Notes: a model not told the origin generated them from the letters alone. A stretch of DNA of 64,000 nt from Hygrocybe punicea (GCA_963556145.1 OY744473.1:4898001-4962000), one strand, 5' to 3'; positions 49,512 to 60,248 are shown, counted from the stretch's first letter. Made by a program: numbers and translations.

Positions 49512-49654
49512 GTGATTTATGAATCTTCTCATAGGCCCACTTGTAATAATTACTTTTCCTTCATTAAATGTAGAAATACTCTTATGGTTTCTTAGTCAAT
49601 ATATTTAAATCAAGCTAAGGGCAGTTGTTGTAAATACTGACAAAGTCTGTATAC
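49512..49654. other. Spacer after Helitron 3
   Basis: AT-rich, no gene. No hairpin-CTAG end is present here; a matching Helitron 3' end lies at 60224-60248, beyond the inverted-repeat composite. Confidence 0.5.
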
Positions 49655-50073
49655 ATTATTGTTATTGTCGCGTGACTTGGCGGCGTGACCAAAACACTTC
49701 ATTTTACTTGCGCAGAATGCAATTGCCATATCTCCCTCAAATCACATCCTATTGACTAGCGGTTGAAAATATGGGCTTCTACAGTCATTGTCTCGGTGTA
49801 AGCCACTTTCCAGACTCTAATTCACTTTTTTTATAAATCAACTTTTTCGCAGGTTACACCATCGTGCAGCAGTTCTATAACGAGCAAGCATCATCCTAGT
49901 CATGGGAAACTGGTGAGAATTTATTCTATGCTATACTATCTTGGTGCTCATAGCATTTAAGACTCAGTATACCTCTCCAAAGCTTCATATTTCAACCTGC
50001 ATCATTTCAGTTCGCATCAACAGTACCGCCAGCGGCGCCGGTGACCCAGCTTCATAAATCAGTGTCATAGGTT
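49655..50073 (+). repeat. Left arm of the long inverted repeat
   Basis: Starts ATTATTGTTATTGTC, includes GGTTACACCAT at 49853 on, and ends with CATAAATCAGTGTCATAGG. It matches the right arm in reverse complement across about 410 bp. Confidence 0.88.
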
Positions 50074-50397
50074 GATCAATCATGTATATACAGCCTATTG
50101 TCTATTATATGTTTGCTCATCCAGCCTTTGTCCGAGCCTCATGAGTTACATAGCAAAACATGGAAGAATATTCACACAAATGTTCTACACGCTACAACAT
50201 ATCAATTGGATACCAGATCCCAGCTATTTTCCACAATACTAACAAGAAAAGAATGATTGGAAAGGGGAAAAAATCAAAGTAGAAGACCGAGATGTTGCCT
50301 ACATGTATCTGCAGTGCCTAAACCACCCAAAGATATCATCACTAGTACTCTCATATAATGCTTCAAGCAAGACACAAACAACCTCCATTTATGAGAG

Positions 50398-51531
50398 TTC
50401 AGACATGGCAAGGCGGGCATATTCCCCATTGCGGCGAAGGTGATACTTCATGGCAGAAAACGCAAGTTTGATCAGGTTGTAGTCAGGAGAGTACGGCGGT
50501 AAAAATTCGTATCGCATGCCTCTAGCATGAAGAGAACAGCATGAGCCGCAGCCTTCAAGTTATAAGCATACTGACATTGAGCACTCACCGAGAAGTAATA
50601 AGATCCAAAATCACAGGATTTTTGTGAATTCGGCAATTATCCATCACTATCACGGAGTTTGGTTCTGGAAATGGGGACATCTGATCTAACAAACGAGAGA
50701 TGAAGTCATGGAAAAGATCTGAATCGAATGAGCCTTCGATGATATCACAATGAAGGATGCCATCATTGAGAGACAGTGCCGGTAGTACTGAATAGCTACA
50801 AGAAAAAGGCTCAGCAGTACTGCCCATGATAATAAAAGAGAGAATTACCATCGCCCATGGCAGAAAAATGCTTTCCAAGTAGCTGGCCTCCCACGGATGG
50901 CCCAGGCTCTCCCCCGATATGTTGTGCGGCGATCAACTGCACTCTCGTCAACAAAGACAAGCTGATTAGCTTCATAGGTCCCAATCCGAGCCGCAAAGTC
51001 TGTTCGTAGCTCTGCACTTCGTTCAATCGCTTCCCGAGTCAGCTGGGATAACTGTAGTATAAATATCATTGCTATAGAATTAGAAATGAGCACATACCCT
51101 CTTCATCATGAATCCCCCTTTCCGCAGTGTCCGCCACACCGTATTTAGGGACACTGATACTCCACACTTTGCTTGTAAGTCCAAACGTAGCTCATCGAGA
51201 TAGAGGTTGGGTACTCTGGTCATGGTGGCGAGCAAATGCTGTGATAATTGATCAGCGACATAAATGACACAAAAGCCCCATGTACTTCAACGTCATAATC
51301 ACAGAGCGCCCGCTGGAGTTGATGTTTTACGTTTGATGCTGGCACCATGACAGCGCCTGTCTGCCCAAAGTGTGCCATCATCCTTTCCACTGAGCGCTTG
51401 CTGACATCTGTGTACATGCAGACATCATCCATAGACATCGAAGTTGATAGACGGATGACAATCCATTGCACTAGCTCAGGGATGGCTTTACCTTGAACCA
51501 TCAGTGATACAAGGTGAGTGGAAAGTTGCAA
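50398..51531 (-). pseudogene. Tc1/IS630-like DDE transposase, catalytic Glu replaced
   Basis: Minus-strand pieces: helix-turn-helix region (51531-51220; WIVIRLSTSMSMDDV, TDVSKRSVERMM), then FVDESAVDRRTTYRGRAWA (first Asp, near 50960), FSVLPALSLNDGILHCDI-like block, VIVMDNCRIHK (second Asp, near 50640) and FLPPYSPDYNLIKLAFSAMK (near 50460-50500). The family motif is SPDYNPIEL; here the Glu position is Lys, so the DDE triad is broken. Several short introns or frame changes separate the pieces. It lies beside the left arm and may be the original enzyme of the composite. Confidence 0.8.
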
Positions 51532-51639
51532 AGTTGAACTTGCTTACCATTTTCGCATGCTTTCCCACCATGACTCATTTTCAATAACACTCGAGTTCAC
51601 TATTTCATCTAGGACAATGGTTCAAGTGGCTGGCTAAAA

Positions 51640-53853
51640 GGACGATAATTTCTCCCAGCACAGTCTCAGGCACATGGGACGACACAGGCATGTTTGCTTT
51701 TCCTTCCTTCGTTTCACAGCTGAGCTAACGTGTTCAAATTGGAACGCGAGAGGCCTGCATTTGCTGTTCACCAAGACACACTGTACTACACCCGAGACAA
51801 ATACGTCCACGCATTCGATTTCAACACTGGTTCAGACATTGGTTTGTTGAGCGTGTGCAAGTTTGGAAGCCCATATGTCCTGCCAAGAACGCTGAGCTTC
51901 AACCTGGCGGAACGCGCAGTCATCCTCACCATTTCGTCAGATAATGGAATATTCGAGTTGACTAGTCTCCCAACGCAAGCGCAGGGAGAAGTGAAAGATT
52001 CTTCTGTGGACGGGAAGAAAGGTAACGGACAGAGTGCTATTTTTGTTGCGAGAAATAGGTTTGCGGTATTGAATAAAACTACACAGGTTAAGTTTCACCG
52101 TGCTCGCGCATAGGTCTTCATCTGACATGTGCACAACAGCTCATTGAGGTTCGGGACCTCTCAAATTCCGTCGTCAAAACCATCAAACCGCTGGTGCAGA
52201 CTAATGAGATTTTCTATGGAGGCACTGCCAGTCTCATCTTGAGCTCCACCTCTTCTGTCGTGTTGTATGATATTCAACAACAAAAGACCGTTGCAGAAGT
52301 AAACAGTCCACCTGTGAAATATGCCATATGGAGTGGGGACGGATCATTGGTTGCTTTGATGAGCAAGCACAGTACGTCTTGCTTTTCGATCCCTTATCGC
52401 GGTCTTATTCTGTTTTGGTGTTCTGCTTTCCCTCTTAGCTATTACCATTGCAAACAAGAATTTCTCCCAGCATTGCCTCATTCATGAAACCATCCGAATC
52501 AAGTCAGGCGCATGGGACGACACAGGCGTGTTTATATTTTCCACACTCAACCACGTCAAATATTGTCTATCACAAGGGTACGTTAGCATACCGCCTGGCG
52601 TCACGACTGTTCGTAATCTGAATTTGTAATTTAGCGATCATGGTGTCATCTGCACTCTCGATAACCCCGTCTACTTGACCCGAATCAAAGGCAAAACGAT
52701 ACATTGCCTCGATCGCTCAGCCCGCCCACGTACTATTACCTTTGATCCAACGGAATATCGCTTCAAGCTTGCACTGTTGCGTAATAATCATGAGGAGATG
52801 CTACATATCATCCGGACGTCAACCCTTCTTGGCCAGAGTATAATTGCTTACTTGAAGCAAAAAGGATTCCCGGAGGTGAGGAATATCTGCCTTCTAGTGC
52901 GAGATTGATTTGACTCTGGTGGCAGATTGCCCTGCATTTCATCCAAGATAACAACACGCGGTTTCATCTCGCCATCGAGTGTGGTAATCTCAACGTTGCG
53001 ATGGAAACAGCCAAAGCTATCGAACGGCCCGAATGTTGGGAACGACTGGTGCAGCAAGCACTGAAGCAAGGCAATCATATGGTTCGTAGACTTGTTGATG
53101 TCATGATTTATTAATCTTCTCTTGCTCCGCTGTACCCTGTAGATCGTCAAAAAAGCTTACCAGCAAACTAAGAATTTTGACCGACTATCCTTCTTGTACC
53201 TTGCAACCGGCAGCAGTGATAAACTGTTGAAGATGCAAAAAATTGCGGAAGCGAGAGGCGACCCCATGTCGAGGTTTCACAATGCATTGTATGCAGGTGA
53301 CATACGCGGTCACATTGCTGTTTTGCACGAAGTTGGACTTCGTGAGGGAACCATGATATTTCCTTTGTGTTCTACCACTAATAATTCTCGACACAGATCC
53401 TTTGGCGTATAAGACGAATGGATTGGATGATCTGGCGGATGAAATCCAGCAAGCCGCTAGCCTGACTTCATTGGATATCGATGACGTACCATCATTTGGT
53501 TCATCAAATCTGAAGCCGCCATCGGTTGTTACTTCAACAACAAACTTCAACTGGCCATCTGTATCTGCCGGTGAGAATTTTTTCGATCGTGCCCTGACGA
53601 ATGGCAAGTTGGAAGTGGGTCTGGATGTTCCACACATCAATGCCATCGATGTTACTGGTACTGCAGCATCTTTGGCTTTGGATGCCTGGGCCAAGGAGGA
53701 AGAAGTACACAACAGCATTGATCCAGAAGAAGGTAGATGGGAACTTGACGCTGATGCGGGGGTTGCCCACCAAAATTTAGTTGAGCAAGGTAGCAAGATG
53801 GAGCTCCTCAGTACACCTACGTTCGACATACATTTCATAGACATTTGAATCAC
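51640..53853 (+). pseudogene. Captured middle segment of coatomer subunit alpha, introns kept
   Basis: Exons from 51730 give the region that follows the WD40 propeller in coatomer alpha (COPI coat of Golgi vesicles): VFKLERERPAFAVHQDTLYY, EIFYGGTASLIL, KYAIWSGDGSLVALMSKH, SGAWDDTGVFIFSTLNHVKY, DHGVICTLDNPVYLTRIKGK, QSIIAYLKQKGFPE, NFDRLSFLYLATGSSDKLLK, then WELDADAG near 53745. GT-AG introns are retained, so capture was from DNA, not mRNA. Both the N-terminal WD40 repeats and the C-terminal COPI_C domain are missing, so it cannot make a working coat subunit. A short altered copy of one exon part (AWDDTG region) lies upstream at 51650-51700. Confidence 0.88.
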
Positions 53854-54023
53854 AATTTATGAACCTTCTCATGCTTCATATATGTCACCGAAAAGCTTAC
53901 TGCCAAACTAAATAGGGGGACCATGGACTAGAGATAGACTCCGACAAATACACTAGAAGCGTGCGCAATGTTCCATAGCTAAACTGAAAATACAGGCACG
54001 TTCTCGGGCAATTTTCCCCCCAT

Positions 54024-56213
54024 GACCCAGTTGCCAGTGCCTATGGGACAAGGAGCAGTAAAAGCACAACAGCAGGCAGCAAAGGCCAAACGCCAGGCCG
54101 ATGCTGCTCTCAAAGGTGCAATTGGATGCATTGCCTCTCCCTAAACGACACTGATTTATTGCTACAGTCAAAACAGGTGGAAAAGACGATAGCAATGCTA
54201 CAGAACTCACTGGACTTGCTCCTCCCATCCCTGTCCATCCAAGCAGCCGTGCTTCAGCTGTATCTAATCCCCGTTCTTCGAGGAGTATGAAGTTGGTATC
54301 AACAAAGTCCTCTGGAGATCATGAAGTTACCACTAAACAACCTGTCCGCCAATCTGCAAAAGCTGTCAAGGCACTGTTGAGGGAGATTCAGGCAAGTGAG
54401 ATCGAAGAGGAAGAGGACAACGGACCTGGATTGGAAGAGTCTCAAGATGAACCAGGATATGCTGATGCAGATGAGGATGATCAAGACAAGGACGACTATG
54501 ACGAAATTGGCAACAAGGAGAACTCGGACTTGGAGGAATCAGACAAAGCAAAGCCAGCTGCAAAGGCAAACCCGATGGCCGAAAAGGGCAAGAAAGCCTT
54601 GCCGACTGTCATGGCAGATGAGATTAGCAGCAAGTCATTTGATGAAGACGGTATGCATTTCCAACCACACTTGGGGCCTCATCTCACTCTTTCACACCAG
54701 TGAGGCCAGCTGTGAAGGCAAAATTAACTGCGAAGGCGAAATCAACTGCGAAGGCGAAATCAACTGCGAAGGCGAAATCAACTGCGAAGGAGAAATCAAC
54801 TGCGAAGGCAAATCCGACAACCAAAAAGGACAAGACGATCGCAGTGGATGAGATTAGCAGTGAGGAGTCGTCTGATGAAGACGGTATGCTTTGTTCTAAC
54901 CGTACTCAGGCCTCATCTCATGCCATTTCCTTCACAGTCGCTTTCACATTTACTATGGAAGTGCTTAGTGCCTCGAAACAGTCCCACAATATTGATGTCA
55001 TCTCATCATCGGTCTCACTCTATTCTCTCCAACAGAAGATAGCAAGTTCTTTGAACATCTATCCTGAATCCTTACAAGCACAATATCGCTTTAGTACCGA
55101 TTCAAAGGACTCTCTCTCTTGCGATCTTTTAACTCACGGCCACTTCAACACACTTCTCCGACTTCTCCGCGAACGATCCATTCCAGCCAAGTTGGCCAAT
55201 GGTCAGCGTTCGACTTGGAAGATGAAGGCATTTACATTGCAAGTCTCTAACAAAGGTGATTTCCCCTATGTGGGGTCCACGGATACAAAGGTACGTATAA
55301 TTCTGTTGGATTCCTATCATGTTGAGTTAAATATTTTTCGCAGGGCGGTGGGTCTGCGAAGTCCAAAGCAGCTGCTGCTCTCAAAGAGCAGGTGAAGACT
55401 GCAGCGGATACTTTCCATGAACAACGCATTATGGCCCGCCTCGCCATTACAGAGTACTGGACCTGTGAGATACACAGTCTACCCAACAAGGCGTCGTTGT
55501 GCTTCAAGAATCCGTCAACAGGCTTATGTCATCCAATCACGGAGAATAATCTGAACCTTTGGGCAGCGCTTCATGTATGTATTTTTCTATTCATATCTAT
55601 GATGCTAATTTTTTGCCAGGTCAAGGATCCTCATGCCAATCCTGTCAATGAGAAGCTGGCTGAGGTCAATGTGCTGGGAAATACTGCATGAGGACAACTG
55701 GCAGCTAAACCGTCTGCAAATCCCAATGACAAAGTCACATTCCCTTATGGCTGCTATCCGCCACCATTGATGTCGCCGGCAATGTATTATTCATCTATGG
55801 TAGCTCCTCAGATGCCGGCGGGATTTTTCCCGCCAGCTCCTGGATTCACTGTACCGCCGTCAGGTTTTTTGCCACCTCCGGGACCACCCACAGTTCCTCC
55901 TCCTGTTCTTTCGCAACCATTGAATTATCCCCTCATCTCTGAGTGGATTGAATATTGCGACCGACATCCCAATCGTGTTGGCGGCAATCTCAGTTCTGTC
56001 ATTCCAAAATTCCAGGACCAAGGCTTCCGCTACATAAATCAACTCACTGGCAGTCGTGTCACCATCGAAAAGCTCTCAGACTGGCTCTCCGTTGGCCCTG
56101 GGACAGCTGATTTAATCATCAGCTATGCAGAGGAGGATTGTAAACTGATCGCAACAGGTACTTTCAGGATGGAATTGCCGCGTGGGTTGGTCATGGCAGC
56201 AGAGGAAATTTAG
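54024..56213 (+). pseudogene. Multi-exon gene of unknown function in the composite, with one in-frame TGA
   Basis: Begins near MTQLPVPMGQG (54024) with an Ala/Gln/Lys coil, introns such as about 54116-54171, then acidic Glu/Asp stretches and a Lys-Ala repeat (TAKAKS units from a 15-18 bp repeat, 54715-54815). Later parts: LYSLQQKIASSLNIYPESLQ (ubiquitin-like spacing), a Cys-poor globular segment (ARLAITEYWTCEIHSL), and a Pro-rich linker (55800-55920). It ends LISEWIEYCDRHPNRVGG and FRYINQLTGSRVTIEKLSDWL. TGA at 55689-55691 breaks the frame. The end domain resembles short SAM/HTH-like helical folds, but I do not recognise the family. Confidence 0.5.
54715..54815 (+). repeat. Short tandem repeat encoding Lys-Ala units
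   Basis: About six copies of an AAATCAACTGCGAAGGCG-like 18-mer, encoding KSTAKA. Confidence 0.85.
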
Positions 56214-56445
56214 TCTCGCTATCAATGGTCTTAGCCTCCCCCTTCACATATTCATGTATCGAGTGTTCTTTATTGTCCAAAGGTGTTTCAACACACGTGA
56301 TTCTCTTCTCGACGGTTTGATGTGTTCAACACGCTTTTTTTATTATGCTACACTAATACATTCCACTGGTGATAAAAAATTGAGTTCTGAGACCAAGGCT
56401 GAATGAATATACATTGTAATACTAGATAATGGAATGTACACACTA

Positions 56446-56654
56446 CCTATGACACCCATTTATGATGCTGGGCAATGTCAAAGTTCATAATACCAACTGA
56501 AATGATGCCGGTCAGAAAATGATGCTTTGGAGAGGTATACTGAGCCTGGAATGCTATGAGCACCAAGATAGTGAAGCATGGAACAGATTCTCACCAGTTT
56601 CCAATGGCTAGGATGATGCTTGCTCATCATAGAACTGCTGCATGATGGTGTAAC
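56446..56654 (-). repeat. Right arm of the long inverted repeat, inner part
   Basis: Reverse complement of about 49853-50073. It ends in the target duplication GGTGTAAC of the hAT-type element. Confidence 0.85.
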
Positions 56655-56856
56655 TAGTGTATTGGACGGGTACATGAACCCGTGCGGGTTTTTCCTACAG
56701 GTAGGCCCGGGTACGGGTACGGGTAGCCACATCGGGACCCGTGACAAACCCGTACCCATGCCGCCGGGTACAGGTTTTCACGGGTTAGCTCACGGGTACT
56801 GTCACGGTCCCGTGACATATGATTTCCTTCAACAACAATGACACGGCAACGGGTGT

Positions 56857-56930
56857 GGGTGCCAGGGCACCCCAGGTAAGCATTCTATTCATTTATTCAT
56901 TTATTCTACTAACTACTTAAATACTTTTAG
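56857..56930 (+). other. Hairpin followed by mini-intron (motif 1, copy f)
   Basis: Hairpin GGGTGCC-AG-GGCACCC (56857-56873), donor GTAAGC at 56876, branch CTAAC 56909-56913, acceptor TTTTAG ending 56930 (55 bp intron). Confidence 0.65.
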
Positions 56931-57350
56931 GTTTTTTTCCCGCACCCTCGCGCCAAACGAACGTGAACATGGCAACAGCAACAAGCAGATGGGATGCAGC
57001 CAAGAACGGGGACAACCCAGGCCAACCATGACAGCAAGAACGAGGATGACGGGAATGAGGACGACGGGGTAAACAAAGACAAGAATGACGACGAACTCAA
57101 CGACGGCGAGAACGGGAAGACGACGACAAAGTGGGAACAGCAACTACGACAACGGGAAGACGACAACGGGGGAATGGGACAACGAGGACAACGGAGACCG
57201 GGACAAGAAGGACAACGGCAACGGGGACAACGACGGCAACAGGGACAACGACAATGGCAACGACGAGGACAGCGAGCACGGGAACGGGGATGGGGGCAAC
57301 GGACGATGGAAACGAGGCGGACACCCATGGGACGTCCCCAGCCCCATCCA

Positions 57351-57505
57351 ACCTCGCGAAAACACGGAGCGCGTCAATTGACGTGCCCCCATTGTTCGCG
57401 AGGTAGTGAGCACGCGCGGACGCCCATGGAAACTCCCCAGCCCCATCCAACCTCGCGAAAACAAATGGAGCGCGTTAATTGACGCGTCCTTGTTGTTCGC
57501 GAGGT
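57351..57505. repeat. Two CAATTG double palindromes (motif 2, copies d and e)
   Basis: 57351-57404: arms ACCTCGCGA and TTCGCGAGGT around GCGCGTCAATTGACGTGC. 57450-57505: the same arms around GCGCGTTAATTGACGCGTC. Confidence 0.78.
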
Positions 57506-57599
57506 ACTTAGGATGGAATGTGGTGGGTACCCGCCGATAACAGGTACGGTGTGTGAGGTTCCTGGCACCAGTGCCCAGGTCCCCGCCCCCCTGGCCAAC

Positions 57600-57654
57600 A
57601 CCTCGCAAGTACGCAACCCCAACGTCTATTGACGTTGGGCTGCATTCACGAGGT
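57600..57654. repeat. Double palindrome (motif 2, copy f)
   Basis: Arms ACCTCGCAA and TTCACGAGGT around CCAACGTCTATTGACGTTGG. Confidence 0.72.
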
Positions 57655-57827
57655 TGCAGGGGGTTCAAGACCTCACCGGTGACACCTCACCAGCACCCCA
57701 CCACATTGTGGTGGGATACCCCCGGGTAACTAGGTGTACCCATACCCATACCCACCAGAACCCATACCCATCGCCACGGGTACAGGTAAAGCCAGGTACG
57801 GGTACAGGTACACTCAGTTGTACTCGG

Positions 57828-57983
57828 TGGAGTAGTGGGACCTGCCAGTCACGTGACCAGGCTCCCACGGTTGACCTAGTTAGTAGCCTTCCCGATGTAG
57901 TAGTCAGTCCATTATCCTATCCATCCCGTCTTACCTCTCGAGTCCTGCGTGAGCCCCCGGAGAGGTACCTCGGTACCTCTCCA
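57828..57983 (+). repeat. Left LTR, 156 bp, with CACGTG quasi-palindrome
   Basis: It opens with GTGGGACCTGCCA and then GTCACGTGAC followed by CAGGCTCCCAC, forming a long imperfect hairpin also seen in the LTRs at 11220 and 16060. Confidence 0.85.
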
Positions 57984-59806
57984 ACGTGGTGATGAGAGTG
58001 TTCTTCAACTCCACGCCTCTCTTTTTTTCTCTCGGGTTCCCACTCCTTACGACTTTCTCGCGAGACGACCTTTTTTCGGCCTCACCACCCCTGCTGTGCG
58101 ACGGCGCATTTTCCCTTCATTCACGGCCGTACCTCAGTCGCGTTACCCCCCGGCACCCTCGCTCAGTCCACCGCGTCGACCATCGTTGACCCAGAAACGC
58201 GGACTCAACCCTTTTGGAGCACCCAAAAGCCCCAGGCCACGCCACCCGCGTTCGCGCCCCGTTTCCTCTTCTCAGACCAGGGACAGCCTCTCAAGCTTTC
58301 CTTCGATGTCTTATGACCCCCGTTCTGCCCCACGTCGTCCCAGGAACACCATCGACGTCCATTTTGACGCCCAACGGCCACCCGCGTACAGCCGCGTCAC
58401 CACCTTTCAACCCCCTCATATTTTAGTGTTCCCCGGCCTACTCGTATCCATCAAGGCCCCCGCGTTCACGCTCAACAACCCGGTGCCCACGTTCTGCTCG
58501 AAAGAACCCCCCGTTGCCGTCCATTTTGGATACCCAAGTGCCTGCCACATCATCACCTTCAACCCCCCGCTTTTCATATGTCCCGTTCCCAACCCACATT
58601 CGTTCAATCCCCCGCGCCCTCGTTCCATCCACCAGGGCCCCCCATTGCCCCCCGTTGGCCCCAGACGAGCCCCCACCGTCGTTCTCGGACACCCAAGCCA
58701 CGCGCCACGTCACCATCGCGCGGCCCCGTTCTGCCAGCACAACCGGCCCAGACCAACTCACCAAACTCGCGGCCCACCCCCCAGAACACCCTGCGTCTCG
58801 TTAACGCCCCGAACGAGCCCCCACCGCCGTTTTTGGTCGCACCACGGATCCGTCGCGCCCACCCGTTGGACCCCCATTCTTTCGTGTACCCCAGCCCCAC
58901 ACGGACCCATTCGACCACCCGTGCCCTCGATCCACCAGCCAGGACCCCCCGTTCACCTCCATTGCGCCAAACGAGCCCCCGCCGTCGTTTTCAGACACCC
59001 AGGCCACGCGCCACGTCACCATCGTGCGGCCCCGTTCTACCAACATACCCAGCCCCAGACCGACTCACGAAGCTCGCGGCACACCCGCTCACCATCCTGG
59101 AGCACCCCACCTCACTCCAATACCGCGAATGGACTGTCCCCGCCGTTCCCAGACCCCCACCGCATCCCGCCACGTCACCACCCCCGGCCAGTTCCTAACA
59201 CCATACCTGGCCCCGCGAACCCTCGTTCAGCTCCCTGCGGCATCGTTCTCGACCTGGACGAGCCACCCCGATCTTCTCACATGATACGCCAACCCCCTCC
59301 GCGTCGGGATACCATGCCCTTGTTAAGTACAACCCTATGCCCCGTCAGTATTGTAGCTTTTATTATAGCCTCATCCCCTGTTCCCCCCCATACTGGATGT
59401 CAATCACAGTCTACCTACAAGCCGTCACTACACTATGTTCACGCACCCGTTTACCCGATCTCCGCCAATACAGTTATGTTTTGGACCACCTGAACCTTCA
59501 CACTGCACTAAGTACTTGCTAGGACGATTCGAGGGATCCTTGGCCTTGCGTTGTGAGCCCGAACCCTTGTGAGAGAGGCATTCGAAGAGTATTGAGTTTG
59601 AGGAGAGTCTTGTATAGTCTGGTCATCTACCGCCCCCTGCGCGAGGATGACTTCCCGCTTCACGATATAAGGCCCCGGCCTTGATTTGAGGCATTCTGAG
59701 GGACTGGGAGTTGCGGCTTGAGAGTTTTTTGGTCTGTTTTGTTTGTTTTGTGTTCTTTTCTGTAGCAGTTGGCGACGAGGGTGTCGCCATGAGGAAAAGG
59801 GGCACT

Positions 59807-59962
59807 TGGAGTAGTGGGACCTGCCAGTCACGTGACCAGGCTCCCACGGTTGACCTAGTTAGTAGCCTTCCCGATGTAGTAGTCAGTCCATTATCCTATC
59901 CATCCCGTCTTACCTCTCGAGTCCTGCGTGAGCCCCCGGAGAGGTACCTCGGTACCTCTCCA
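59807..59962 (+). repeat. Right LTR, identical to the left copy
   Basis: Same 156 bases as 57828-57983, preceded by the polypurine tract. Confidence 0.88.
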
Positions 59963-59996
59963 CCGGGTGCTACCCGTGCCATTAACTAGGTGTAAC

Positions 59997-60194
59997 CTGC
60001 GAAAAAGTTGATTTATAAAAAAAGCAAATTAGAGTCTGGAAAGTGGCTTACACTGAGACAATGACTGTAGAAGCCCATATTTTCAACCGCTAGTCAATAG
60101 GATGTGATTTGAGGGAGATATGGCAATTGCATTCTGCGCGAGTAAAATGAAGTGTTTTGGTCACACCGCCAAGTCACGTGACAATAACAATAAT
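59997..60194 (-). repeat. Right arm of the long inverted repeat, outer part
   Basis: Reverse complement of about 49655-49853, about 95% alike by eye, including GAAAAAGTTGATTTATAAAA and CAAGTCACGTGACAATAAC. Confidence 0.9.
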
Positions 60195-60223
60195 ATTCAT
60201 TTGATTTGAGAGGACGAGGATAT

Positions 60224-60248
60224 GCCGTGCAAAGCAACGGCCCTCTAG
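60224..60248 (+). mobile_element. Helitron 3' terminus: hairpin plus CTAG
   Basis: GCCGT (60224-60228), loop GCAAAGCA, ACGGC (60237-60241), then CTAG 60245-60248. The loop is identical to that of Helitron 1, and the stem differs by a paired change (GCCAT/ATGGC). Upstream AGGACGAG is also shared. Likely the displaced end of Helitron 3. The next base is C, not T. Confidence 0.7.

Larger units (their letters stand above)
57828..59962 (+). mobile_element. Young non-autonomous LTR element (TRIM/LARD-like) with identical LTRs
   Basis: LTRs 57828-57983 and 59807-59962, each 156 bp, TGGAG to CTCCA, identical by eye. Before the right LTR are a purine tract GAGGAAAAGGGG and a GGCGAC/GTCGCC stem-loop. 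After the left LTR comes TGGTGATGAG, a possible primer-binding site starting TGG. Flanks are CTCGG and CCGGG, so the target duplication is unclear. The interior frame (57949-59493) is Pro/His/Arg-rich and made of about six degenerate repeats of about 150-165 bp; it lacks RT, protease and integrase and is not called as a gene. Confidence 0.82.
56655..59988 (+). mobile_element. Non-autonomous hAT-type element, 3.3 kb, containing a nested LTR element
   Basis: 8 bp duplication GGTGTAAC at 56647-56654 and 59989-59996. The left end TAGTGTATTGGACGGGTA and the inverted right end TAGTTAATGGCACGGGTA agree at most positions. Dense subterminal GGGTAC/CCCGTG repeats. Contains one hairpin-intron module (56857-56930), AAC/GAC-rich low-complexity DNA (56940-57330) and three CAATTG palindromes (57351-57654). 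Without the nested LTR element it is about 1.2 kb, like the other two elements. No transposase. Confidence 0.83.
49655..60194. mobile_element. Composite bounded by ~410 bp inverted repeats, carrying captured host gene sequence
   Basis: The left arm 49655-50073 is the reverse complement, with scattered changes, of 56446-56654 plus 59997-60194; the right arm is split by the hAT-type element at 56655-59988. Between the arms are a Tc1/IS630-like transposase (minus), a middle segment of coatomer alpha with introns, and another multi-exon gene. A simple reading is a Tc1-like element that picked up about 4.8 kb of DNA. No clear target duplication was found (TA is possible), so two independent inverted insertions are not excluded. 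Confidence 0.6.

Noticed and set aside
57949..59493. 514-codon Pro/His/Arg-rich protein in the LTR element
   Set aside because: Composed of degenerate tandem repeats with open frames in several phases; no gag, protease or RT motif.
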